Shown: positions 39,600-48,045, numbered from the stretch's first letter. The stretch: 64,000 bases of DNA from Streptomyces sp. A3M-1-3 (GCF_024213665.1 NZ_JANAVP010000013.1:1-64000), one strand, 5' to 3'. Translations and numbers: made by a program. The notes: a model not told the origin generated them from the letters alone.

Positions 39600-40058
39600 G
39601 TGCCGTCACACACCTTCACCGTCAACGGGAAGTCCGTCACCGTGGACGCGCCCGACGACCTGCCCCTGCTGTGGGCCCTGCGCGACCTGCTGGGGATCCG
39701 CGGGCCCAAGTACGGCTGCGGCGTCGACGTCTGCAAGGCATGTACCAGCCACCTGGACGGCGAGGAGGTACGGCCGTGTGTCGTGCCGGTCTCCGAGGCG
39801 GCCGGCCGTCAGGTCACCACCATCGAGGGGCTCGCCGACGGCGAGCGTCTGCACCCGGTGCAGGAAGCGTGGCTGGAGCAGGATGTCGCCCAGTGCGGTT
39901 TCTGCCAGCCCGGTCAGATCATGGCCGCGGTGGCGCTCCTGAAGCGGACGAAGAACCCGACGGACGCGGACATCGACGCGATCGCGAACGTGTGCCGGTG
40001 CGGTACGTACTTCCGTATCCGTGAGGCGATCCGCAGCGCGGCGAGGAAGATGAGCTGA
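39600..40058 (+). CDS. 2Fe-2S subunit of the molybdenum hydroxylase (IorA-type)
   Basis: The 152-residue protein has a plant-ferredoxin-type cluster (GPKYGCGVDVCKACTSHLDG ... VRPC) and a second helical cluster domain (AQCGFCQPGQIMAAVALL; NVCRCGTYFRIREAI). It passes electrons from the molybdenum centre. GTG 39600 follows TAGGAG, which overlaps the stop of the large subunit gene. The pair forms a compact operon. Confidence 0.93.
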   Translation: MPSHTFTVNGKSVTVDAPDDLPLLWALRDLLGIRGPKYGCGVDVCKACTSHLDGEEVRPCVVPVSEAAGRQVTTIEGLADGERLHPVQEAWLEQDVAQCGFCQPGQIMAAVALLKRTKNPTDADIDAIANVCRCGTYFRIREAIRSAARKMS

Positions 40059-40100
40059 ACGGTTGCCCCGTCGCAACGAGTTGTGAAGGATTCGAGATTC

Positions 40101-40154
40101 TGAGAGGCGCTCTCAGCTACATTTCTTGACGCCCCCTGCGGAGCTGGGAACTGT
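40101..40154 (+). promoter_or_regulatory. LacI-type palindrome and promoter of the truncated GH64 gene
   Basis: TGAGAG-GCG-CTCTCA (40101-40115) resembles the GAGCGCTC-core operators of LacI-type sugar regulators that control Streptomyces glycosidases. TTGACG (40126-40131) with AACTGT 17 bases later may be the promoter. The control region is intact although the gene is truncated. Confidence 0.5.
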
Positions 40155-40227
40155 GGTGCACACCGCAGGAGGCGTCCCCCGATCACCTGCTGTCTCCTGC
40201 GTCCCCCCACACCACCGGGAGACCCTC

Positions 40228-40524
40228 GTGATATCGCGCAGAACATCCCTGGCCGGCACGGCCGGCGCCGCGACCGCACTCACCTACCCCGCCTGGGGCA
40301 GCGCTCTCGGCCCGTACGCCGCTGCCGCACCCCCCACCTGTGAACTGGCCCTGGAGAACAAGTCGTTGCCGGGCCAGGTCAACGCGTACGTGACCGGCCA
40401 CGAGCAGGGGTCCGGCCGCTGGGTACTGCTGCGGGCCAACGGCAGCGTCTACCGGCCGGAATCACCCGCGCAAAGCCCCCATACGCCCCTCCCGGTCGAC
40501 TGCGCCATCCCGCTGCGCGCGCCG
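40228..40524 (+). pseudogene. GH64 beta-1,3-glucanase, N-terminal fragment
   Basis: About 99 codons encode a twin-arginine signal (SRRTSLAGTAGAATALTYPA) and the first strands of a thaumatin-like GH64 domain (PPTCELALENKSLPGQVNAY; GHEQGSGRWVLLRANGSVYR; PLPVDCAIPLR). Homology ends abruptly at about 40524, where a cytochrome P450 fragment begins on the opposite strand. The glutamate/aspartate catalytic residues further on are missing, so no active enzyme can be made. In intact form it would be a secreted laminarinase. Confidence 0.75.
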
Positions 40525-41000
40525 CCGAAGAGGGTGCGTACGGCGATGCGCTGAGTGAGCGCCAGCATCTCCCGTCGTACGTCGAGTCGTTGACCGGGCT
40601 GCCACGTCTCTGCCAGTTCGGTGGCACAGTCCGTCATCGTCAGTGCGTACGAGCGGACCTGGCGCGGGCGCACGGCGGGCTGGACCAGGGCGCGCTTACG
40701 GCGCCAGGCCGGTCCTTCCGAGGCGACGACGCCGTCGCCCAGTACGAGCTTGAAGGCCCAGCCGAGTTCGGGATGACGGAAGACGGTCTCGATACCGGTG
40801 AGCAGTTCCCCGATGTGCTCGGGCCGGGAGAGGAAGAGGGCGCGCTGCGGCCCGAGCCGCCACTCGACCACGTCGCCGCAGCCGCGCAGCCGGGTGAAGA
40901 AGCCGAGCGGATCGCGGGCGAAGGCGGGCAGGTTGCCGAGGAGGAGCAGTCGGCGCGGCCCGGGGACCGGCACGGTGACGGGCGGCGTTCCAGTGGTCAT
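40522..41000 (-). pseudogene. Cytochrome P450, N-terminal fragment
   Basis: About 159 codons match the start of a P450: PGPRRLLLLGNLPAFARDPL, LFLSRPEHIGELLTGIETVF, the C-helix GPAWRRKRALVQPAVRPRQV and LALTQRIAVRTLFGGA. The I-helix, ExxR and haem-cysteine regions are absent because homology stops at the GH64 junction. GAGGAA precedes ATG 41000, so the start region is intact. A deletion fused the 5' parts of two convergent genes. Confidence 0.78.
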
Positions 41001-41367
41001 TCGGCGGTTCCTCGGCGGTCAACGGTGCGGCGGTGCGGCGGGCGGCGGTGCGGCGGTCAACGGTGCGGCGGTCAACGGTGCGGCGGGCGGCGAGCAGCGC
41101 TGGTGCGGACGGGACACAGCAAATCGCGGAACAGCGACTGATGCCAGCGGGCGTCGGCGTCCTGGTCCCGTGCCCGGAGCCCTGCGCCCGGGATGCTCGA
41201 CAGGCAGGGCTCATTCCGGCCCGCCTCCTCCCACGGCCCACCTCCTCCCACGGCCCGCGCCGCAACGCGCCCGCCCCGCGGTGACGCCGACCACGGACCG
41301 GGCGGACACGTATCATTACCCTACGAGCCCGTGATATGGCTGCGGCGGGCTCGCGGAGGAACGAACC
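41001..41367. other. Divergent intergenic region with GC-rich repeats
   Basis: This 367-base gap between the P450 fragment and the methyltransferase contains the repeat block at 41012-41092, then GC-rich sequence with two copies of CTCCCACGGCCC near 41230-41252. GGAGGA precedes the methyltransferase start. No further gene was recognised. Confidence 0.6.
41012..41092. repeat. Short tandem repeats of a 15-base GC-rich unit
   Basis: The word CGGCGGTCAACGGTGCGG occurs three times within 80 bases, with GCGGGCGGCGGTGCGG spacers in between. The last two copies are 15 bases apart. Slippage could change the copy number upstream of the P450 start. Confidence 0.8.
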
Positions 41368-42198
41368 ATGAACGCAAGCCGGAACGGCACCAGCCCGGGC
41401 AAGACGCGGTTCGACCACATCTACAACGAGCCGGACCCCCGCGCGTACTTCGGCCGCCTCGCCCCGCTGGAGTACGAGATACCGCAACACGCCCAGCCCG
41501 TCTTCCGCCGCACCCGGGCGGAGCAGGCGGCCGCGGCCGGCACCGACGGTCCCGTGACCGTCCTCGACCTCTGCTGCTCGTACGGCATCAACGCGGCCCT
41601 GCTCAACCACGACCTGACCCTGGCCGACCTGTACGCGCACTACACGGCCCCACGGGCGCAGGGCCTCGGTACGGCCGAACTCATCGAGCGGGACAAGGAG
41701 TTCTACGCCTCGCACCGGCGCGCGGACGCGACACCGGTCGTCGGGCTCGACACCGCCGACCGCGCGGTCGGCTACGCGCTGGCCGTCGGCCTGCTCGACG
41801 AGGCGTACGCCGAGAACCTGGAGGAGCTGCCACCGAGCCCCGGCCTGCGGCACGCTGTCGCGGGCGTCGGGGTGATCACGGTCACCGGCGGTGTCGGGTA
41901 CATCACCCGGCGCACCTTCGAGGCGCTGCTGCGCTGTGCGCGGCTGCCCGTCCGGGTGAGCGCGTTCGTTCTGCGGACGGTCCGGTACCAGCCGGTCGTC
42001 GCGTGCCTGGACTCCTTCGGGCTGATCACCGAGACGGACCCGTCCCGCACCTATCCGCAACGCCGGTTCACCAGCGGGCTGGAGCAGCGCAGCGCCATCA
42101 GAGCGGTCCTGCTCGCCGGTGAGGACCCGGCCGGACTGGAGACCGAGGGCCGCTACTACGCCCGGCTCTACGAGTCCCGCCCCCGCGACGCGGCCTGA
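41368..42198 (+). CDS. SAM-dependent methyltransferase-like protein
   Basis: The 276-residue protein has a SAM-binding-like motif VTVLDLCCSYGINAALLNHD at about residue 60, followed by a helix-rich linker and an unusual GVGVITVTGGVGYITRRTFE segment, then RVSAFVLRTVRYQPV. The LDLCCSYG form replaces the common E/DxGxGxG glycines, so catalytic competence is unclear. GGAGGA lies 7 bases before the ATG. It is divergent from the P450 fragment; the two may once have formed a small biosynthetic unit. Confidence 0.7.
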   Translation: MNASRNGTSPGKTRFDHIYNEPDPRAYFGRLAPLEYEIPQHAQPVFRRTRAEQAAAAGTDGPVTVLDLCCSYGINAALLNHDLTLADLYAHYTAPRAQGLGTAELIERDKEFYASHRRADATPVVGLDTADRAVGYALAVGLLDEAYAENLEELPPSPGLRHAVAGVGVITVTGGVGYITRRTFEALLRCARLPVRVSAFVLRTVRYQPVVACLDSFGLITETDPSRTYPQRRFTSGLEQRSAIRAVLLAGEDPAGLETEGRYYARLYESRPRDAA

Positions 42199-42303
42199 CG
42201 CGATGTGCCCTCCCCGGCACGTCTGTGGTTTGACGGCGCCCGCCGCGGCTACTCGGCAGGCGACATCCCGCCGCGTGCGGGGCCGTTCACCGGAAGGCAT
42301 GCC

Positions 42304-43002
42304 ATGTCCACCGGCGTCGTCATCATCCTGGTCGTCGTCGCGGCGCTCATCCTCGCTCCGGTCGTCGCCCGTCCGCTCGCGCCCGGCCGCCGCGGCCGAG
42401 GCGGAGGCCGTGACCTGCGCCGCCGCTTCGGACCGGAGTACGAGCGGGCCGTGGCCCAGCACGACGGCGACACGAAGGCCGCCGAAAAGGATCTCGGCGA
42501 GCGGCTGCGCCACCACGAGGTCCTCGAAGTACGGCCGTTGACGGTCGAAGCGCACACCCAGTACGTCGCAGCGTGGGCGGGCATCCAGGAGAAGCTTGTG
42601 GACTCGCCCGCGCAGGCGGTGGCCGACGCGGACCGGTTGCTCGGCGGGCTCGCGCGCGACCGCGGCTTCCCGGACGACGAGCACGACGCGCGGGTGACCG
42701 CGCTCTCCGTACACCATCCGCACCACGTCGACGGCTTCCGCCAGATCCACACGGCCGCCCGCCGGGCCTCCGAGGGAGGGGCGGGGACGGAGGAGCTGCG
42801 CGAGATCCTGGTACGGGCCCGCGCCCTCTTCGAGGAGCTGGCCGCGGACCGCACGGGCGGCGAGCACGGCCGGCACGGGGGGAGGGCCGGGTCCAGGGCA
42901 GGGTCCACGTCCGGGGCCGAGGAGAGGGCCGGAACCGGTCGGCGCGGTGCATGGTGGGCCGGGCCGAGTCGCCGCGACACCACCCGGGGGAGCACCTCGT
43001 GA
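42304..43002 (+). CDS. Membrane-anchored hypothetical protein
   Basis: The 232-residue protein has one N-terminal transmembrane helix (TGVVIILVVVAALILAPVVA), then a positively charged stop-transfer segment (RPLAPGRRGRGGGRDLRRRF). A helical cytoplasmic domain follows (YERAVAQHDGDTKAAEKDLG ... YVAAWAGIQEKLVDSPAQAV) and an Arg/Gly/Ser-rich low-complexity tail after residue 185. I recognise it as a recurring Streptomyces secreted/membrane hypothetical, but no function is known. Confidence 0.7.
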   Translation: MSTGVVIILVVVAALILAPVVARPLAPGRRGRGGGRDLRRRFGPEYERAVAQHDGDTKAAEKDLGERLRHHEVLEVRPLTVEAHTQYVAAWAGIQEKLVDSPAQAVADADRLLGGLARDRGFPDDEHDARVTALSVHHPHHVDGFRQIHTAARRASEGGAGTEELREILVRARALFEELAADRTGGEHGRHGGRAGSRAGSTSGAEERAGTGRRGAWWAGPSRRDTTRGSTS

Positions 43003-43005
43003 CGC

Positions 43006-43475
43006 TCAGGACGCTTCGACGGCTGCCTTGATCCGCCGGCCGAAGGCGTCGGCGTCCTTGCGTGCCGCGCCGAGGGCCAGGCCTGCGATGAGCTTGCCGG
43101 CACCGCGGCCCTCGAGGACGTTGAAGATCCTCGGCCGGGTCGTGCCCTCGGCGGTGGATTGCAGGTCGTAGCCGCCCTCACTGGCCGTCAAGAGGTTCTT
43201 GGAGATCTCGGTCCAGCGGATTCTGTGGGGCGGCTCGAACTCGCTGATCCGGGACTCCCGCCGGGTCTTCGTCCCGGCGTTCTTGACCGTGCTCCGTAGA
43301 CCGTGCCCACCGCGGTCGGTCCGTCCGTCGTCTTCGCGATCTGCAGCACCCTGGGGCTGAACCTGGGATCGTTCTCGCCGTCGGCGAGGAAGGCGAAGAA
43401 CTCGCCGATCGGGCGGTTGATCTCGACCGTTGCCTCGAACTGACCGGCCATCAGGGTGCGGCGTGCGGGCATCAT
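43006..43475 (-). pseudogene. SRPBCC family protein, frameshifted
   Basis: The N-terminal half reads QFEATVEINRPIGEFFAFLA and DGENDPRFSPRVLQIAKTTD, then GTVYGA. At about 43295 one base appears to be missing, and the natural continuation (VKNAGTKTRRESRISEFEPP, HRIRWTEISKNL, ASEGGYDLQSTAEGTT, RIFNVLEGRGAGKLIAGLAL) lies in the next frame to the stop at 43006. The start overlaps the TetR stop (ATGA), so it was translationally coupled to the regulator. Intact, it would be a 150-residue ligand-binding SRPBCC protein. A sequencing error is the alternative explanation. Confidence 0.75.
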
Positions 43476-44113
43476 TCCAGACCCGCCCCGAAACCCCCGG
43501 CAGCCTCGTCGCGGGGTGTGTGCCGGTGCGAGGCCGGCGGCTCGGCGTCCAGTCCGGCGGCGAGTCCGGCGGCGACCACCCGGCCCAGGTGTGCGGACAG
43601 GCCGTGCGGAGCTCTGTGCTGGAGGTACAGCGTGGTGAAGACCGGGCCGCTCACCAGGGCATGGACGAGGTTCACGTCCGGGACCGCCTTCAGCTCGCCG
43701 CGGGCGACCGCCCGTTCCAGGAGCCGGGTGATGCCCTCCTGTTCGCGGACGACGAAGGTCTCGTGGAAGCGGGCGGCCAGCTCGGCCGACGTGCCGATGT
43801 CGGCGACCAGCCCCAGCACCGCATTCGTGGCCGCGGGCGCGCTGAGGTGTTCGACGATCTCCTGCACGAGTGCCGCCAGGTCGCCCTCCAGACTCCCCGT
43901 GTCGGGCGGGTCCGGCAGGTCGGGGGCGTGCACCGCCGCCGCGAACACCATTTCCTGTTTGGTCGCGTAGCGCCGGTAGATGGCGGCCTTGCCGATGCCG
44001 GCGCGCTCGGCCACGGCGTCCATCGTCAGCCCGGCGTACCCGGCCTGCGCCAGCAGTGCCCGGGTCGCCGTGAGGATCGCCTCGTCCACCCGGCTGTCTC
44101 TCGGTCGTCCCAT
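43472..44113 (-). CDS. TetR family transcriptional regulator
   Basis: The 213-residue protein has the N-terminal HTH ILTATRALLAQAGYAGLTMD, VAERAGIGKAAIYRRYATKQ and EMVFAAAV, and a helical ligand domain with VLGLVADIGTSAELAARFHE. TATCAT ends six bases before ATG 44113, so the transcript may be leaderless. A 36-base dyad overlaps this promoter and the region before the divergent DUF6463 gene, suggesting autoregulation and control of both sides. Its stop overlaps the SRPBCC start. Confidence 0.9.
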   Translation of the reverse strand: MGRPRDSRVDEAILTATRALLAQAGYAGLTMDAVAERAGIGKAAIYRRYATKQEMVFAAAVHAPDLPDPPDTGSLEGDLAALVQEIVEHLSAPAATNAVLGLVADIGTSAELAARFHETFVVREQEGITRLLERAVARGELKAVPDVNLVHALVSGPVFTTLYLQHRAPHGLSAHLGRVVAAGLAAGLDAEPPASHRHTPRDEAAGGFGAGLE

Positions 44114-44123
44114 GCCCGCATGA

Positions 44124-44159
44124 TACGGTACCGCCAGTTTCGAAACCGTCGGTCTCGTA
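44124..44159. promoter_or_regulatory. 36-base dyad operator of the TetR regulator
   Basis: A perfect core GTTTCGAAAC (44137-44146) sits exactly at the centre of outer arms TACGNNACCGNC / GNCGGTNNCGTA (44124 and 44159). It covers the TATCAT -10 box of tetR and lies 10 bases before the divergent DUF6463 start. Confidence 0.65.
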
Positions 44160-44169
44160 AGGGGGAGTC

Positions 44170-44559
44170 ATGGGTCGCTGGGCGGGCTGGATCCTGATCG
44201 TCATGGGTGCCGGGCACCTGGTAGCACTCGGCGTACAGGACGGGGAGTACGTCGACGAGTGGTTCACCGGAGCCCTGTGGGGGCTCCCGCGTGAGGAGTT
44301 CATCCATCCCAGCGGCGCCAACGGCGCGTTCTGGATCGTGGTCGCGAGCTTCGCGGTCCCGCTGCTCCTGCTCGGGCTGCTCATCACCCAGCTCGCCCGC
44401 CGGGGCGTGGTGGTACCGCAGTCCATCGGCTGGGGCCTGGCCCTGTGGTGTGTGGTGGGCGCGGCCATCCTGGAACCGACACCGCTGGTGCTCGGCCTGG
44501 TCCCCGCGGCGCTGCTGATCCGCGAGGCGCGGCAGCGTCCTCTCACGCCGTCCCGGTGA
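44170..44559 (+). CDS. DUF6463-type small membrane protein
   Basis: The 129-residue protein has three or four transmembrane helices: GWILIVMGAGHLVALGV, AFWIVVASFAVPLLLLGLLI, SIGWGLALWCVVGAAI and LVLGLVPAALLIR. The segment GALWGLPREEFIHPSGANGA links the first two. It is divergent from the TetR gene and is its probable regulatory target. Function is unknown. GGGGGAG precedes the ATG. Confidence 0.75.
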   Translation: MGRWAGWILIVMGAGHLVALGVQDGEYVDEWFTGALWGLPREEFIHPSGANGAFWIVVASFAVPLLLLGLLITQLARRGVVVPQSIGWGLALWCVVGAAILEPTPLVLGLVPAALLIREARQRPLTPSR

Positions 44560-44611
44560 GCGGGCCGACGCCTGACACGCCGGTCGGGTGCGGCAGATGA
44601 TGGGCGGTCCG

Positions 44612-44652
44612 GGTGAAGGGTGCCCGTGGACCTGGGGTTAACACCCTTCACC
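44612..44652. repeat. Inverted repeat upstream of hypothetical gene
   Basis: Perfect 11-bp arms GGTGAAGGGTG (44612-44622) and CACCCTTCACC (44642-44652) with a 19-base loop lie 16 bases before the next start codon. The dyad could be an operator, an RNA hairpin in the leader, or the terminator of the DUF6463 gene 53 bases upstream. Confidence 0.6.
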
Positions 44653-44668
44653 GGGGCAGGCTGCGGTG

Positions 44669-45103
44669 ATGGACAACGAGCCGCAGCCCGAGGGCGCCCA
44701 TCCGGTACTCCTGTACGTGGACACGCTTCGTGCGCGTATGTCCGAAGAGGAGTTCGGACTGCTGATGAGGATGATCCGGCCCACCCTGGCCGCCATCTCC
44801 GCGCACGAGACCGGGACGATCGACATCGACCTGGGTGAGGACGACGCCAAGGTGACACCGGCGCTCAGAGACGAGGTGGCCACGGTCATCACCATCGCGC
44901 TGACCGGAAGGATGGACCAGCAGTTCGTCCAGGTCGACGTCGACGACGCGGGGCATCCGGTCCGCGCCATGGTGGACGCCGAGACCGCGGACGATCCGGC
45001 CAAGCTCCAGGAGCTGCGCGAGTGGGCGCGCAGCCGCCGCGCGGAGGACAGCGCGCTGCGTGGAATCGCCGAGGCCAGCGGAATGAACGACGAAGAGCCC
45101 TAG
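44669..45103 (+). CDS. Hypothetical acidic protein
   Basis: The 144-residue soluble protein reads HPVLLYVDTLRARMSEEEFG and LLMRMIRPTLAAISAHETGT, with several acidic stretches (DIDLGEDDAK) and a charged C-terminal helix (LREWARSRRAEDSALRGIAE). No known motif was recognised. The start is ATG 44669, with GTG 44666 as an alternative; both have a poor Shine-Dalgarno sequence. A strong dyad lies just upstream. Confidence 0.6.
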   Translation: MDNEPQPEGAHPVLLYVDTLRARMSEEEFGLLMRMIRPTLAAISAHETGTIDIDLGEDDAKVTPALRDEVATVITIALTGRMDQQFVQVDVDDAGHPVRAMVDAETADDPAKLQELREWARSRRAEDSALRGIAEASGMNDEEP

Positions 45104-45111
45104 AAAGGGTC

Positions 45112-45372
45112 TTACGTGTCGGGCCCCGCCGGCTCGGCCACCGGGCGGGCCTGCACCGCTGACGGGTGCTCCTGATGGGCTCCGCTGGCGATCATCCGCA
45201 CCTCCGCGCGGTCGCTGATCTCCGCCTGCACGATCCCTGTGTCGTCGACGTAGACGGGGTGGCCGCCCGGCCCCGTCCGGTCGCTTCTGTGCACGACCAC
45301 CAGATCCTCGCCCGCCGCGTCCGGGAGGTCGGTGCCGCTGAACACCAGTTCGTAGATATTGGCCTGCCCCAT
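45112..45372 (-). CDS. DUF6296 family small protein
   Basis: The 86-residue protein has the DUF6296 pattern: YELVFSGTDLPDAAGEDLVV, then HRSDRTGPGGHPVYVDDTG and VQAEISDRAEVRMIASG. The family is small, beta-rich, found mainly in Streptomycetaceae, and of unknown function. GAGGGAG lies upstream of the ATG. It is convergent with the preceding hypothetical gene, with 8 bases between the stops. Confidence 0.78.
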   Translation of the reverse strand: MGQANIYELVFSGTDLPDAAGEDLVVVHRSDRTGPGGHPVYVDDTGIVQAEISDRAEVRMIASGAHQEHPSAVQARPVAEPAGPDT

Positions 45373-45432
45373 GGCTGCTCCCTCGTCCCGTTGGGCCCCG
45401 TCCGATCGTAAGACTCTTCACCCGAAATGGTG

Positions 45433-47940
45433 TTATGGGGCCTCCGTCCACCGGGCCGCGAGCAGCAGTGCGATGTCGTCGGGCCGGTCGGTCGCCTGCC
45501 GGGCCTCACGGATCAGCCGGTCGGCGGTGTCGGTGAGGGTGGCCGAGCCGATGCTCGCGAGCGTGCTGCGCAGCCGGTCGATGCCTACGTCGATGTCGGC
45601 GCCCGCCTCCTCCACCAGCCCGTCGGTGTAGAGGGCCAGCACCGCGCCCGGCTCGAGCCGCAGGCCGGTGACCGGGTACGACGCCCCGGCGTCCACGCCG
45701 AGTACGACCCCGCCGGCCAGGTCCAGCACCTCGGTCCTGCCGTCGGGATGGCGCAGCAGGGGCTGGGGGTGCCCGGCCCGTACGGCCTGCGTGGCGCCCG
45801 TCTCCGGGTCGAGGACGATGTAGCAGCAGCTGGCGAACTGGCCAGGGTCGAGGCCGATGAGCAGCCGGTTGGTGCCGCCCATGACCTGCTGCGGGTCGAG
45901 CCCGGCGAGGGCGAAGGCGCGTACGGCGCTGCGGAGCTGTCCCATCGTGGCGGCGGCGGCCACGCCGTGACCCTGCACGTCTCCGATGACCAGGGCGAGC
46001 CCCCGGCCGGTGTCGATGACGTCGTACCAGTCGCCTCCGACGTCCATGCCCTGGGTGCCGGCGAGGTAGCGCCCCACCGTGTCCACGTTGCCGAGTACGG
46101 GCAGCCGGTGCGGCAGCAGGGCGTCCTGCAGACCGCGGGCCAGCGCCGCTTCCGTGTCGTAGCGCCGGGCTCGCTCCAGAGCCTGTGCGATGAGGCCGGC
46201 GAGCGCGGTGAGGACCGTGCGCTCCTCGGGGCTGAAGCCGCGCGGCTGGTCGAAGCCGAGGATGCAGGAGCCGACCGGGCGCCCGGAGGCGATCAGCGGC
46301 AGGAACGCCCTGGCGCCGACACTGGCGTCCAGCGGGATGCCCGGATAGGCGTCGGCCAGGCGTTCCATGGACTCGAAGAAGATGGGGCGTCCGGTGGTGA
46401 GCGTCTCGACGCCGGGCAGCCGTGCGTCGAGGGCGACGCCGTCGAAGCGGTCGAGGAAGCCCTTCGGGAAGCCCGTCTCCCAGGCCAGGTAGAGGTGCCG
46501 TTCGCTCAGTACGTAGATGGCGAGCTGCCGGCCGCCGAACGCGGGCAGCAGCTCCTCCGTCACCACCGCGGACACCTGACGTGCGGTGACGGCCTCCGTC
46601 AGGGCGATGGCCAGGGCGACCGGCCGGTACAGCGCTGCCGCCCGGTAGGCCGGGGAGCCCAGCCCGCGCCCGGGTGTGGCGACCGACCCGGGCGCGTACG
46701 CGGGTTTTTCCGCCGCCGTGACCGTGACGGTGATGCCGTCGTGGCCCGGGTAGAGCGACACCGACAGCCACTCCTGCGCAGCGCGGCGGGCCAGGAAGTG
46801 GACGGAGTCGTGGGAGAGCAGCGCCGCCCGGTAGTGATCCTCGTAGGCAGGGTGGGCGAACCAGGGCAGGACCTCCCACAGGACGCGCCCCATCAGCTCG
46901 GGCCTGGTACGTCCGAGCAGGGAGGCCGCACTGTGGTTGGCGTACGTGATCCGCCCGACCCGGTCGAGGGAGAAGATGCCCTCCGGCAGCCGGTCGGGCG
47001 CCTCGGCGACGATCGGTCCGGTGCCCAGGTCCACCAGATGGCCGCTCAGCCGGCGCCCCGGACCGCTACCGTGCGGCGCGCGGCGGCACGAGAGTTCGAC
47101 CAGGCGTGCCTGCCCGTCGGCTCCCAGCAGGCGCATCCTGCGCACCACCGGCCGGGTGGATTCGGCTGCCTGCCGGGCGACGGTCCACAGCCCGTACACG
47201 TCCTCCGGCGCCACCCGCACCGACAGTGCCTCGATGGTGCCCGGGAAGCCCGCCGGATCGATGCCGAGGATCGCGCACAGATCCTCGTCCCCGGTCAGCG
47301 TGCCGCTGTCGACATCCCAGTCGAAGTGGCAGATCCGCACCTGCTGGGTGGTCGTCGCGGGCATCTGGACCAGCAGCGGCTCGCCGTTCCATTCGACCGT
47401 CGTGCCGTCCGCGGCGAGCTCCGCGAGGGCGGTGCCGAGCCGTTCCGCGGCGTCGATCATCCGGCGCCGGTCGGCGTGACCGACCGGAATTCCAGGTGTG
47501 GCGGGGCGCAGCACCACCAGCACCCCGAACTTGTCGCGGCCGCTGGTCATCGGGGCGTACAGCGAGCCGAACGGGAAAGGCAGACCGGCCATGAGCTGGG
47601 GGAACCGCCGCATCGCCTCCTCGGCGTCGGCGAGGTTGATGGGCTGCCCCGAGCGGTAGGCCTCGGCCACCGGGAACGGCCGGTTCACATGCATGCGCCA
47701 CCAGGGGCGGAGCAGCTGGCCCGGCAGTCCCACGAGTACGGCGAGCCGGAGCAGGCCGGGGGTGCCGGAGCGCAGATAGACGCCGCCGGCGTAGCCGCCG
47801 GTGGCTTGAATCACCTGTACGGCGGCTTGTGCGAGCACCAGGCCGAGTTCGTCAGGAACTCGGCCGCTGCTGTTCGCTGTCCCGGGCACCGCCCCGCTCG
47901 CACTCGGCGGGGTGTGCCCGGCAGCGCCGTACCGGGTCAC
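45433..47940 (-). CDS. Cytoplasmic GAF-PAS-PAS-GAF-PP2C phosphatase
   Basis: This protein is about 835 residues long. An N-terminal GAF-like domain (VQVIQATGGYAGGVYLRSGT ... DKFGVLVVLRP) is followed by two PAS domains (ICHFDWDVDSGTLTGDEDLC; DRLPEGIFSLDRVGRITYAN) and a second GAF (YRPVALAIALTEAVTARQVS ... GSCILGFDQPRGFSPEE). The C-terminal SpoIIE-type PP2C has GGDWYDVIDTG, VIGDVQGHGV, RAGHPQPLLRHPDG, LYTDGLVEE and RPDDIALLLAARW, all metal ligands present. No HATPase domain is attached. It probably dephosphorylates an anti-anti-sigma factor in response to a cytosolic signal. The start is ambiguous: GTG 47940 has GGAG 10 bases upstream, while GTG 47976 has none. Confidence 0.88.
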   Translation of the reverse strand: MTRYGAAGHTPPSASGAVPGTANSSGRVPDELGLVLAQAAVQVIQATGGYAGGVYLRSGTPGLLRLAVLVGLPGQLLRPWWRMHVNRPFPVAEAYRSGQPINLADAEEAMRRFPQLMAGLPFPFGSLYAPMTSGRDKFGVLVVLRPATPGIPVGHADRRRMIDAAERLGTALAELAADGTTVEWNGEPLLVQMPATTTQQVRICHFDWDVDSGTLTGDEDLCAILGIDPAGFPGTIEALSVRVAPEDVYGLWTVARQAAESTRPVVRRMRLLGADGQARLVELSCRRAPHGSGPGRRLSGHLVDLGTGPIVAEAPDRLPEGIFSLDRVGRITYANHSAASLLGRTRPELMGRVLWEVLPWFAHPAYEDHYRAALLSHDSVHFLARRAAQEWLSVSLYPGHDGITVTVTAAEKPAYAPGSVATPGRGLGSPAYRAAALYRPVALAIALTEAVTARQVSAVVTEELLPAFGGRQLAIYVLSERHLYLAWETGFPKGFLDRFDGVALDARLPGVETLTTGRPIFFESMERLADAYPGIPLDASVGARAFLPLIASGRPVGSCILGFDQPRGFSPEERTVLTALAGLIAQALERARRYDTEAALARGLQDALLPHRLPVLGNVDTVGRYLAGTQGMDVGGDWYDVIDTGRGLALVIGDVQGHGVAAAATMGQLRSAVRAFALAGLDPQQVMGGTNRLLIGLDPGQFASCCYIVLDPETGATQAVRAGHPQPLLRHPDGRTEVLDLAGGVVLGVDAGASYPVTGLRLEPGAVLALYTDGLVEEAGADIDVGIDRLRSTLASIGSATLTDTADRLIREARQATDRPDDIALLLAARWTEAP

Positions 47941-48045
47941 ACAGCAAGGATGCTCCAGGGCGGCCGTGCCGCGCACCTCAGGGCGCTGCGCGGGTTGCCG
48001 GCGTCCGGATCGCCGTCCCGTTCGCCGTCCTGCCCGGGGGCCGGA

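Noticed and set aside
41012..41092. CRISPR-like array
   Set aside because: Repeat units are about 15 bases, spacers are not unique sequences, and no cas genes are present.
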